Shown here piece by piece: positions 11,288-21,700 of a stretch of DNA of 64,000 nucleotides. Below the pieces are notes generated by a model. The model searched no databases. It worked only from the letters and a program-made list of their open reading frames with translations, and was not told where the DNA came from. The position numbers and the translations under genes are program-made. Source of the DNA: Ceratorhiza oryzae-sativae (Eukaryota > Basidiomycota > Agaricomycetes > Cantharellales > Ceratobasidiaceae); assembly GCA_030998015.1 (NCBI GenBank), contig JARWMV010000244.1, forward strand, positions 1,054,001 through 1,118,000. Direction: 5' to 3'. Numbering within the stretch: position 1 is the stretch's first letter; the number at the start of each line of letters is the position of its first letter.

Positions 11288-12519
11288 TCTTTTACTGACT
11301 CATTGTTGGTTGTTTCTACATCCTCCACAACCACTTCGTAACCTGACATCTTGGCTGAAGGGCACTTGGTGGCAATATGACCATGTCCTCCACATTTATA
11401 GCAGGTGTTCGTTCCTTTCCCTTTTCCTGCACTATCCAGGTCCATTGTGTCTGGATCCTTTGCCTTGGGGGTTGCCAGCAGGTGATTATCCTTCTTTATG
11501 TCCTTGAAGGATTCTTGTATGTTGGTGTTGCTGCCATCATAGTGAACAGTTGGAACTGTGAAGCCCTTGGTGTTGGGCCTGATGGCCACAATTTGGCCCT
11601 TGACTGCCCTGCCGTCCTTGATCTTGTATATCCACTCCCCACTCTTGAATTTCTCCTTTTGGGGGTTGCTTTGGGAGGTAGCTGTGGGCCTGCTGGACAA
11701 GGCATTGTTGCTGCTGGACTTGTTACCCCCATGAGACGTCCTTTTGCTACCAAACAATATGAGGTGGCAGTCGATTTCCAAAGCTCACTGAGTGAGCTGG
11801 GCAAAGGTTTTGGTGTGGGGGTCATAGTTTTGGGCCAACATGCTGTCTGTTATGTCTGAAGATAGACCATTGTAAAACTGGTCCTGCATGGCTGCATCAT
11901 TGTAGTTGAGCCCTGTGGAATATAAATTGAATAGGGTGAGGTAATCCTGAACTGTCTTGGATTGTTTCAGTTTCTGCCACTTATCATGGTTATTTTCAGT
12001 GCAGTTCAGGTCCCCATAACAGGTAGTAAACTCCTGCCAAAACAGGTTGGCATCATGAAGCCATGGGATCGCAGTTCCAGGGTTTAAAATTTCAAATTCC
12101 TCATATGAGTTAACCCATTCAGCAGCAGATCCTTCGAGGTAGGACATAATGAAGGTGACCACCTGGTCAGCAGAGTGCCCACTCATATTTGTATTGATAT
12201 ATCACACACATGCAATCCTGAATGAGATGGCATCTTCACGCTTTGTGCCATCAAATTTTTGGGGAGTGGCCATCTTAACTTTTGCAGTTGACCTGCTAGA
12301 GGGAGTGGCAGCTGCTGGTTGTGGCTGAGTTGTGCTTGAAGAAAGTTGTACTTGGGCAACACTGGTGCTGCCCAAGGAGGTGTGGATTTGCGCTTTGATG
12401 CACATGATGGTGGTTTGAAGGATTGCTAACATGCCAACTAGGTTCTTAACATTGGTGGCCAGCCTGGCCACGTCGGCGTCTATCTTTGCTTGGTTAGTTG
12501 TGAGCTTTGCCTCAAGCAA
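11284..12519 (-). pseudogene. Element A gag, broken
   Basis: Frames 11284-11781, 11785-12186 and 12202-12519 correspond to the 463-codon gag of copy B. The CCHC zinc knuckle CYKCGGHGHIATKC, the capsid-like segment WLHDANLFWQEFTT and the N-terminal coiled segment are recognisable. In-frame stops separate the pieces, for example CGA to TGA in the region after ALTQ(R). The protein would bind and package element RNA. Confidence 0.85.
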
Positions 12520-12699
12520 CTCTGCATAGGTTTTGTTGTTATGTTCAATGTCCCCAATATCATTTTGGAGGTTGTTGGTTCATTCTTGCAGCTTGTCCAT
12601 AGACTGCAGCATATAGACTACTTTGTCTCCATTGGACATATTTGCCCAAGCAGGGGCAGGAGTTGGCAATGCCATTTTCAGGAGGGACTCAGGTGGATT

Positions 12700-13640
12700 C
12701 TAAAGACGATGGAGACAATAAGGAAGTACAGGAAATTCAGAGTTGTTTTGATAGTAGAGAACTGCTGTTCCCTGCACAAGTCTATAAATTTTGAAGTTTT
12801 CAATTCCCCCAAACCTCAACCATGTATTGTCCAGGTCCCAACTTTTTGTGTCCTGGCAACAGTATGGGTGTTCCACCCTTTTTAGTTTAATTTGATCCTG
12901 AAGGAGGGCTTCCTTTGGGAGAATTGACTTGGGCTGCTGGAAGGGGTGCTTCTTCCTGAATTGGCAAGCCTGTGCCACTTAGGAAGGTAGGGTGAGGAAG
13001 GTCTGATGGCATTGAGAAGACAGGGAAGGCGTACTTGTGTGGTGAGGTAGTTTCTTGGACTAGTGCTTCTAATCTAAGATGTTTGTGGAGGAGGGATAGA
13101 TAGTCCTCCTGATGTTCATGCAACTGCTCGGTTAGGTATGCACAACAGGCCTTGGCTTTGTGAAGTTTCTCACAAGTTTCTTTGTACTTATTTTGGTAAT
13201 AATGATACCTGTCTTGGAAGTTTTCAATGGTGTTAAACAGGTGACAAAGGAGTTGTTGGCCAAGGTTCTCCAGCTTATAGCTGGTTACAGGGGATGGTGT
13301 AGTAGTATAAGAATTTGTCCTTCTTAGGACAGTAGGGGCAGCGTGCAGGGAAGGTGGCTCCATTTGCTCGATGGCAAATTTTGCACTCAGGGGCACCTGG
13401 CTCTGTAATGAAGGCTTGTTGGGCTTGTCCAACTTTCTGGGGGTGGACTTTGATGATTACTACTTGGTTAAAGTCGATGTGCCTGGCCTGTTCCAGGATA
13501 TTCTCAACTGAGTTGAGGGTGAAGCAGTGGATGGATAGGTGTCCAAACCACCTGCACAAATGGCAGTGCTGTTCTTCTGTAAAAGTTTGTGCCACTTGAG
13601 GGCCATGCATTCTGTCAGAGATGTACTTGAGCAAGAGCAA
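12700..13640 (-). pseudogene. Element A accessory ORFs upstream of gag
   Basis: Three overlapping frames (13275-13640, 12887-13432, 12700-12978) have lengths 121, 181 and 92 codons; in copy B they are 121, 179 and 92. The first carries a second CCHC knuckle (CHLCRWFGHLSIHC) and a C..C pair cluster; the second is a coiled coil; the third has CPYCCQDTKSWDLDDTW-like sequence. Each frame is +1 to the one before. See the copy B entry for the interpretation. Confidence 0.6.
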
Positions 13641-14393
13641 GATAAAAGGAAAAATAGACCCTTTCCCAAGTCTATTGGAATAGGAAGGTGACCTCTGTTG
13701 CTCAACTACTTAAGGGCAATGAGCAACCCCACCTCTTGTCGACAAAAGAGATTAGAGGACTGAAGCTTGTTACAACATGTGAGGGACCCAACCCTTGGTC
13801 AGTGAGCAGCTGTGTCTGTGAAGACTGATAGCACTTCAACTGATATAGGTATGCGAGGTTTCACAGAGGCACGTATAGGGCAACAATGTCTTGTGGCTGT
13901 GGATAGGTGGAGTGGGATTGGGGAAGGCAATGGGGAGTTATCTCAAGACAACACCAACAGCATTCCAGATGTATCCCAGATGACACTGAGACTTACAACT
14001 GACAAGAACTTGACCTGATGTTGATGACAACAAGTCAGGCGACAAGGAAAACAGTAAGAAAGAAAGAACTTGTATTTGACGAGAGGTCAAGTTCTTGAGG
14101 AGTCCTCTGTGAACTTGACCCAGTTTATATACATGATATGAGCCACATCATAACAAACAAGTCCATACAGTGAGTCATGACTGATAAGAGATAGAAGCAA
14201 TAGAAGCAGCTGCGGAACTGTGGAATTTCATATCAGAGTTGAAATACATCTCAGTTATTGGTCCAGAACATCCCCTGAATCACATGACACAGATATACCA
14301 AAAAAGGCAAGTATGTTTTTTGAAAGGATCTCATAAAATGTAATAAATCAAGAAAATATTATAGAGTGGATATATGCATGTCAGCTCATGACA

Positions 14394-14768
14394 TCAATGA
14401 CGACAAGTCAGGCGATGAGGAAATAGTAAGAAAGAAAGAAAGAACTTGTATTCAACAAGAGGTCAAGTTCTTGAGGAGTCCTCTGCAAACTTGACCCAGT
14501 TTATATACATAGTACAAGCCACATCATAACAAACAAGTACATACAGTGAGTCATGACTGATAAGAGATAGAAGCAGTAGAAGCAACTGTGGAACTGCAGA
14601 ATTTCACATTGGAGTTGAAATACATCTTGGTTATCAGTCCGGAACATCCCCTGAATCACATGACACAGATATACCATAAAAGTCAAGTATGTTTTGAAGA
14701 TGATCTCATAAAATGTAATAAATCAAGGAAATATTATAGAGTGGATATATGCATGTCAGTTCATGACA
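14394..14768 (+). mobile_element. Solo LTR, gypsy family AB, split by element A
   Basis: The sequence from TCAATGACGACAAG to GTTCATGACA matches the 376 bp LTR of element B over its full length. Its first two bases lie at 6867-6868, across element A. It keeps the TTTATATACAT box and the GAGGTCAAGTTCTTGAG palindrome. It was present before element A inserted. Confidence 0.85.
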
Positions 14769-14923
14769 AAGGCAGCATATTCAGGTGAATCCAACACCAC
14801 CAATCAATTCAGAGTGCCCAAAAACCCCTTTCTCATATAGAGTACTACCAACAGGTGGGCTGCAGGCCTATGAACTGACCTTCTCTGCTGACATCTCCAG
14901 CATTATCTCTGTATGCTGGGAAC

Positions 14924-15196
14924 ATCCAAATTTTTTGGATGCACAAAATAGATGTTTTGACCATTTACTACAGTCTGTCTAGCTTGATTTTGTAAATATT
15001 CTATCCCAATCACTCAAAAATTGGACAAAATGCACATTTTCAATATGTCTATGTCAAGGTCATAACAATATAGGATACACTTGTTTTCATGCAGTACTGC
15101 ATCTCTTAAGTATCTAGCAGCTGAAATATCATCACAGATGGTCAAAATGGACATACTGTGCATTCTTTTTAACTTGTCCAAAAAAATTGGATGTCT
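14924..15196 (-). repeat. 273-bp inverted-terminal-repeat segment, copy 2
   Basis: Reverse-orientation copy of 4542-4814, bounded by ACATCCAA and TTGGATGT. Sequence continuing to about 15360 (AATTTCAGCCCAATTGG, GGGGTTCCACCCC) belongs to the body of the dispersed repeat seen at 30567 and 32350. Confidence 0.6.
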
Positions 15197-15699
15197 GGGG
15201 CATGAAGAGAGGGGCATGTTTCCCTGATTTCCCCCATTGAATCTTGTCCAATTGGGCTGAAATTTCAAATAGCACATCTTGTAACATATTTGCACAGTGG
15301 GAAATATTAGTGCTTGTGGTGCTTTCAGGGGTTCCACCCCCTATAAACTGCTTATAGCTCACACTACACTTGGTCTATGGCTCTGAGAGTGCACTTGTTG
15401 AGCTCAGATAGCTTAGGCACATTGATTCATATATATGTTGTGTATTGCCTCAGTTTTTAAGATATTCATTAGTGTGCACTTTGGGCTCATTATTTTGCCC
15501 ACAGTGTTTGCTGCAATTCAACCTGTATGCAATTTTATTACAGTGATTGATGTACATATTCTGAATGCCCTGATTTTTCTCTATTTTATGGTATCACTCA
15601 TATTCAATTGTGGTGATGTTTGTGTCACCCTGAACTTCCTTTGCAGCATACTTTTGCCTTTTTCCACTCTTGTCGTTGCTGTTCATCATATTCTTACCA

Positions 15700-15900
15700 T
15701 GTGGGTATCTGCAGGTATCCTGGTGCATATTTGCAGGTTACTGCAGGTTTCCTGCCTGGTTTCCTGCAAAGTTTTGGCCATACTGGCACTGGCACTAGCA
15801 CCCACAGCAGGTATTTGTGGGTATTTTTACCTGCAGAACACTGGTATACTGGCTGCCAGTTTCTTGGGCAACATTCTTATGGTGTCTGCCTGCTGCATCC
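15700..15900. repeat. CTGCAGGT-rich palindromic core, copy 2
   Basis: A cluster of TGCAGGT, ACCTGCA, CCTGCAGAAC and GGCACTGGCACT words followed by TTTCTTGGGCAACAT, a flank also found after the core at about 31520 (TTTCTTGCCCAACAT). The individual hairpins differ from other copies while the word repertoire is the same. Confidence 0.5.
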
Positions 15901-16394
15901 ATGGCTGAAACCAAACCTGGTACCACCCCAGGGCACATACCTGTTGCTCAAGTGCAACTCATCTGTTGGTCTGTGCTTCAGACTGCTCAAAGGATCTGCC
16001 TCAGGCTCACCTGAGGCTCCTGGTTGGCCCAGGGGTACTGGTGCAACCTCCAGTACTGGCCTGTATGTGGCCTTGGATTGGGTATAGCTGTGATACACAG
16101 TGCTCCCACATGGATTTGTGGGGAGATCTCAGGTTACTCCTGAGTATGTATGCAGGCCCTGAGAAGGGCCTGAGACAGCAGGTGTTGGTGGGGCCAGCGC
16201 AACTAGTGCTACCCTGGCAGGTGTGGTAATGGGGGCCAGCAGCACTGGTGCATTGGGTTGAACAACTGGTTGAGCTGGCTGTGGGAGTGAGGCCAATGGG
16301 TTCATTGGTGTATCAGTGTAGAGGTCATTGTCCTCTTCTTCATAATACAATGGGTCTTCATACAGACCTGGGTCCTCTTGTGGTGGTGCCATAG
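15877..16394 (-). pseudogene. Gag-like Pro-rich ORF remnant, split by element B
   Basis: A minus frame starts at ATG 16392 (MAPPQEDPGLYEDPLYYEEE) and runs to 16129, an acidic then Pro/Ala/Val-rich N-terminus typical of fungal gag proteins. Element B sits 2 bp upstream of this ATG. Across B, at 23342-23826, lies helical sequence of the same composition (for example LELAQLQAEIA), so both may derive from one older element. No zinc knuckle is visible. Confidence 0.4.
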
Positions 16395-16770
16395 TGTCGA
16401 CGACGACAAGTCAGGCGACGAGGAAAATAGTAAGAAAAGCAAAAGAACTTGTATTCGACGAGAGGTCAAGTTCTTGAGGAGTCCTCTGCGAACTTGACCT
16501 GGTTTATATACATAGTACGAGCCACATCATAACAAACAAGTCCGTACAGTGAGTCACGACAGATAAGAGATAGAAGCAGTAGAAGCGACTGCAGAACTGC
16601 GGAATTTCACATCAGAGTTGAAATATATCTCAGTTACCGGTCCGGAACATTCCCTGAGTCACGTGATACAGATATACCATAAAAGGCAAGTATGTTTGAA
16701 GATGGTCTCATAAAATGTAGAAAATCGAGAAAATATTGTAAAGTGGATGTATGCGTGTCAGTTCGTGACA
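16395..16770 (-). repeat. 3' LTR of element B (376 bp)
   Basis: The downstream LTR in element orientation. It carries the same promoter elements as the 5' LTR. Preceded by target duplication CATAG on the outer side and by the polypurine tract on the inner side. Confidence 0.95.
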
Positions 16771-19700
16771 CTTCCCCCCTTCAAGGCACGGGGGTCCTGG
16801 GGTGCCTTTGGGTGCGACTTGACATAGTCAGCGATGAGTTCTGGTGCATTCACCAGGTCGTCATAGGTTAACCATTGTCGCTCGTCGTAGCCGAGCCACT
16901 TGACATAGTATTCGAAGACATTAGATCTTTTGTTGTATCGCGACTTTATGATCTGTTCCACTTTGAACTCTTCTTCCCCTTCAGGAGTTACCACAGGTGG
17001 TGGTGGGGGAACCTGACGGCCATAGGGGTTGTCTTTATATTTGGTCAGGAGTGAGACATGGAATACTGGGTGTATTTTCATGGTTATTGGTAGGTCCAAT
17101 TTGTAGGCATGTGTGCCATGTTGTGCTACCACCCTGAATGGTCCAACTCTTTTGTGGGCCAGTTTCCTGGAGGCCTGCTGTGTCCGTATGTTTTTGGTAT
17201 CAAGCCAGACTTTGTCTCCAAGCTTGATACTTTCAGGAGCCCGATGCTTCCGGTCGTAGTATTCCTTGATCCTCTGGTTTGCTATTTCCAGGGCTGCCCT
17301 AAGTTCGTCGTGGCCCTTTTGGAGCCATTCTGCATGATTGTTGGCTAGGGGGAATTCTTGTCCCTCCTTGTCCCCGACTGCCAGCCTTGGGTGGAAACCA
17401 TAGTTTGCAAAAAATGGTGATTTGCCAGTTGAGGCATTGACACCATTGTTGTAGGCAAATTCGGCCAGGGGTAGGAGTGTGACCCAGTCATCCTGCCGAT
17501 CTGATACGTAGTGTCTCAGGTACCCTTCTACTACTTGGTTAGCCCTTTCTGACTGGCCATCCGTTTGTGGGTGATATGCTGTAGAGTAGGAGGGTTTTAT
17601 GTCTAGCCGTTTATACAGGTGCCTTAGGAACTTGGATGCAAAGTTGGGGCCGCGGTCTGAGATTGTTTTCCGTGGTAGCCCGTGAAGTTTCCATACGTAT
17701 GTTAGGAACAAGTTGGCGCAATCCATAGCACTGGCTTCTGATTGGCATGGAATAAAGTGGACCATTTTTGTCAGGCGGTCGACAACTGTAAATATGGCGT
17801 CAAACCCCTCTGACAGGGGTAGCCCGGTGATCAGATCATAAGTAATTTCCTCCCAAGGTTTTTCTGGTGCTGGTATTGGGTTTAGGAGTCCTGGGGGAAC
17901 TTGGTTGCTGTGCTTGTTCCTGATGCATGACTCGCAGTGTGTGACTTATTCGTTGACTGATTTTTTCATCGATAACCATGTATATTTGCGATTTAACAAC
18001 TCATATGTTCTGAACTGTCCTGGGTGTCCTGCTGCTGGGCTATCGTGACGGCTTTCAATGACCAGTTTGCGAAGTTCTTTGTTATTTGGGACGTAGATTC
18101 TGCCCTTGTGTCGTAAGAGTCCTTCATCCCATTCCCAATCTTTGACCTTTTCGTTGTCATCTAGGGCTTTTAGCACTTTTGACAGGTGCTCGTCCCCTGG
18201 GATAGCGTCCCTAATGAGTTGTTCCAGGTCATGGTCTGGTGTGATTGCTTGTAGCCACAGAGATTTTAATTCCAAAAATTGGTTTTGTGCAAGCAGAGCT
18301 TGGCTCTCACCCCCCTCTTTAGGGATGTGCCTTGACAGCCTAGAGAGTATGTCTGCCCGACCATTCTTTGCCCCCTCGATGTATAGAATCTTGAATTCAA
18401 ACCTGGACAGGAACTCATGCCATCGTGTGACTCGGCCATTCAGTGGCTGGTTTGTCTTCCAATATTCCAGATTCTTGTGGTCACAAACAATGTTTACCGG
18501 GTGTTCAGCCCCTTCTAGTAGGTGACGCCAGTGTTTGAGGGCTTTTATAATTGCCAGCATTTCTTTGTTGTAGATATCGTAGTTTCTTTCTGCTGGGACC
18601 ATTGCTTTGGAATAGTAGGAGATTGGGTGAAGCATTCCGTCTTCTCCATATTGCAATAAAACAGCGCCTGTGGCATAGCCTGAGGCGTCTGTTTCTAGGA
18701 TAAATGGTTTGCTGGGTTCTGGCTGAATTAGGAGGGGTGCTTCTTTCAATTTCTGCTTTAGCAAGTTCCACGCCTGATCCCTTTCTTCTGTCCATTCCCA
18801 CTTGGTGTCCTTTTTGACAAGTTCGTAGAGACATTTTGTGATTTTTGAGAAGTCTTTTATGAAGTGCCTTAACCAGTTTGCGAACCCCAACCCTTCCAGG
18901 ACTTCGGTTGGGTTTGTAGGGGTTGGCCATTCAACAGCCTTTTCAACCTTGGCCAGGTCTACTTTAATCCCTTGGGGAGTTACTACTATTCCCAGGTAGT
19001 CCACTTCAGTGATGTCAAAAACACATTTCTCCAGGGCGCAGTATAGACTGGCCTTTTGAAGCCGGCGCAGGACTTCTCTGACATGTTCATTGTGTTCTTC
19101 CTGGTTCTTTGAAAATACTAATATGTCGTCCATGTAAATTACAACATAAATGCCTTCAATGTCCTGGAATTCTTCACGGATCATGGCCATGAAGGTTCCT
19201 GGTGCATTCTTTTGTCCAAATTGCATGACTAGGGGCTCATACAGCCCGTATTTGGTCTTGAAAGCGGCCTTCCATTCGTCTCCTTCTCGAATTCGTATGA
19301 GGTTGAAACCCCACTTTAGGTCAAACTTGGTGAATATCTTTGCCCCCCGCAAAGTTTCCACAATATCATTGATGCGTGGGAGCGGGTACACATTGGAGAC
19401 AGTCATTTCGTTTAGCCACCGGTAGTCGATGCACATGTGCAGCTTTCCATTCTTCTTTTTGACAAATATGACTGGAGATGCCATTGGTGACCTTGAGGGT
19501 CTGATATGCCCTGCTTTCAGTTGGCGATCCAAGGTTTTGCGCAATTCTGCATCTTCCTTGACACCCACACTATATATGGGACCATGCCTTGGCTTGGCAT
19601 CTGGTTTTAAATCTATTTCCATATCCCACTTCCTATGGGGTGGTAGTGGTTGGACATCGTCTTCTTCAGCGAATATTTTCTGGAATTCCTTGTATTTTAT

Positions 19701-20288
19701 TGGGAGGGAGTCTAGGGAGTCCAGCTGAAGCTCCTTAGGTTCGTTTGCATGCACGTGCAAAGGTTTTGTGATGCAATGCTTCAGGCATACTGGCGAGTCA
19801 AACTTCATATCTTTCCCATCCCAATCAATGTTGGGGTTATGGAATTTGAGCCATGACATGCCCAGGACTAAATCATTTTTGCCGACGTTCACAACGTAGG
19901 CACTGAGGATTTCTCGGTGCTCTTGAATGCACAGCTCAAAGGTGCAGTAGTGGGTCACAGACCCAGAGTCTATCTCCCTTCCATCGATTACCCTCAGTTT
20001 CTTGGGTGCTTTTAGGGCAATGGTAGGAATACGGTATTGTTTAACTACATCTTCATGTATAAATACTGACGTGGCCCCTGAGTCGATCATGGCCCATCCA
20101 TTGAATTTTTTCATGTTATATGCAGACTTGTGTTCGGGGGTTATGCGCAGAGGGAATGCATGAAAGAAAAACTGTAGTTGTGATTGGTTTCCTAATGACA
20201 TACATTCCATTTCCATATTTTTATTTTCATTATGTGCATTTTGTAACATAGCGCCCAAGACCGCCCCCCTGGCACGGTTTGGGCTCAT
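16758..20288 (-). CDS. Element B pol polyprotein with one nonsense codon
   Basis: One reading frame from ATG 20288 to the stop at 16758 (1,177 codons), interrupted only by TAA at about 17946-17948. Order: retropepsin-like protease (WAMIDSGATSVFIHED), reverse transcriptase (FDLKWGFNLIRI, VVIYMDDILVFS), RNase H (FILETDASGYATGAV), HHCC finger of integrase (HDSPAAGHPGQFRTYE..., CESC), integrase core (ISDRGPNFASKFL, SYSTAYHPQTDGQSE), and a C-terminal chromodomain (VEQIIKSRYNKRSN, YYVKWLGYDERQWL). The nonsense codon falls between NE and VTHC, where copy A has TAT, so a T-to-A change separates it from a full protein. The ATG overlaps the gag stop (ATGA). The chromodomain suggests targeting to modified heterochromatic histones, which fits the nested repeat block. 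Confidence 0.93.
16771..16784 (-). promoter_or_regulatory. Polypurine tract of element B
   Basis: On the minus strand TTGAAGGGGGGAAG directly abuts the 3' LTR (TGTCACG...). This is the expected position and composition of the plus-strand DNA primer. The same tract is conserved in element A at 7249-7262. Confidence 0.85.
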
Positions 20289-21676
20289 TCTTTTACTGAC
20301 TCATCGTCGGTTGTTTCTATATCCTCAACCACTGCCTCATATCCTGACATCTTGGCTGAGGGACATTTGGCGGCGATATGGCCCCGCCCTCCACAGTTAT
20401 AGCAGGTGTTCGTTCCCTTTCCTTTCCCTGCGCTATCCAGATCCATTGCGTCTGGATCCTTTGCCTTTGGGGCCGCCGGTGGATGGTTATCCTTCTTTAT
20501 GTCCTTGAAGGATTCTTGTATGTTGGCATTACTGCCATCGTAACGGACGGTTGGGACTGTGAAGCCCTTCGCATTGGGACCGATGGCTACGATTTGACCT
20601 TTTACAGCCCTGCCATCTTTAATCTTGTATATGCGTTCCCCATTCTTGAATTTTTCCTTTTGGGGAGCGCTTTGGGGGTTATTTGTGGGCCTGCTAGTCG
20701 AGGCATTGTTGCTGCTGGACTTATTACCCCCATGAGATGTCCTCTTGCTACCAAAGGAAATGAGGTGGCGGTCAATTTCCAGGGCCCGCTGTGTGAGCTG
20801 GGCGAATGTCTTTGTGCGGGGATCGTAGTTTTGGGCCACCATGCTATCTGTCACGTCTGACGACAGGCCATCATAGAACTGGTCACGCATGGCAGCATCG
20901 TTGTAGTTAAGGCCTGTGGAATATAAGTTGAACAGGGTGAGGTAATCCTGAACCGTCTTGGATTGTTTCAACTTCCGCCACTTGTCACGGTTATTTTCGG
21001 TGCGGTTCAGATCCCCGTATCGGGTAGTAAATTCTTGCCAGAACAAATTGGCATCGTGGAGCCAGGGGATCGCAGTCCCAGGGTTGAGAATTTCGAATTC
21101 TTCATACGAGTTAACCCATTCAGCTGCGGACCCTTTGAGATAAGAGGTGATGAAGGCAACCACTTGGTCAGCCAAGTGCCCACTCATGTTTGTATTGATA
21201 TATCGGGCGCATGCAATTCTGAATGAGATGGCGTCTTCCCGTTTTGTGCCATCGAATTTTTGAGGGGCAGCCATCTTAACTTTTGCAGTCGACCCTCCAG
21301 AGGGAGCAGGTGCTGTTGGTTGTGGTTGAGCTGTACCAGTGGGAGCTAGTACTTGAGCAGCGCCTGAGCCACCCATGGAGGTGTTGATTTGCGCCTCAAT
21401 GCGCGTGATAGTAGTTTGGAGAATGGCTAACATTCCCACTAGGTTGTTGACATTGGTGGCTAGTCCGGCCACATCCGCATCTATTTTTGTCTGATTTGTG
21501 GTAAGTTTGGCCTCGAGTGAATCTGTGTAGGTTTTATTATTGTGTTCAACGTCCCCAATATCATTTTGGAGGTTATTGGTTCGCTCTCGAAGTTCGTCCA
21601 TTGATCGAAGCATATAGATGACCTTATCTTCATCAGACATATTTGCCCAAGCAGGGGCAGGAGGTTGAGACGCCAT
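20285..21676 (-). CDS. Element B gag (463 aa), intact
   Basis: Structural capsid/nucleocapsid protein. Residues ~1-120 are a polar, heptad-like N-terminal region (MDELRERTNNLQND). Residues ~145-300 are capsid-like with KFDGTKREDAISFRI and WLHDANLFWQEFTTRYGD, the retrotransposon gag domain type. There is one CCHC zinc knuckle near the C-terminus (CYNCGGRGHIAAKC). ATG 21676 is preceded by an open leader with no other long gag-frame extension. Its TGA stop (20285-20287) overlaps the pol ATG. The same family is broken in copy A. Confidence 0.93.
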   Translation of the reverse strand: MASQPPAPAWANMSDEDKVIYMLRSMDELRERTNNLQNDIGDVEHNNKTYTDSLEAKLTTNQTKIDADVAGLATNVNNLVGMLAILQTTITRIEAQINTSMGGSGAAQVLAPTGTAQPQPTAPAPSGGSTAKVKMAAPQKFDGTKREDAISFRIACARYINTNMSGHLADQVVAFITSYLKGSAAEWVNSYEEFEILNPGTAIPWLHDANLFWQEFTTRYGDLNRTENNRDKWRKLKQSKTVQDYLTLFNLYSTGLNYNDAAMRDQFYDGLSSDVTDSMVAQNYDPRTKTFAQLTQRALEIDRHLISFGSKRTSHGGNKSSSNNASTSRPTNNPQSAPQKEKFKNGERIYKIKDGRAVKGQIVAIGPNAKGFTVPTVRYDGSNANIQESFKDIKKDNHPPAAPKAKDPDAMDLDSAGKGKGTNTCYNCGGRGHIAAKCPSAKMSGYEAVVEDIETTDDESVKE

Positions 21677-21700
21677 TTTGGAGAAGGTTTGGTAAAATTT

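Larger units (their letters stand above)
6874..14393 (-). mobile_element. Ty3/gypsy retrotransposon A, decayed, with LTRs
   Basis: An older copy of the family whose complete copy is at 16395-23337. LTRs are 6874-7248 and 14019-14393 (375 bp each). Target duplication TCAAC (6869-6873) / TCAAT (14394-14398) fits an ancestral TCGAC changed at different CpGs on each side. A 524 bp solo LTR plus 5-bp duplication (9003-9531) interrupts pol. Without it the element is about 6,990 bp, close to the 6,943 bp of copy B. A few tens of extra bases around 13790-13850 in the leader are absent from B. The polypurine tract beside the 3' LTR (7249-7262, minus strand) and the primer site beside the 5' LTR (about 13998-14018) are conserved. 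Stops and frameshifts break gag and pol, so it is not autonomous. Confidence 0.9.
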
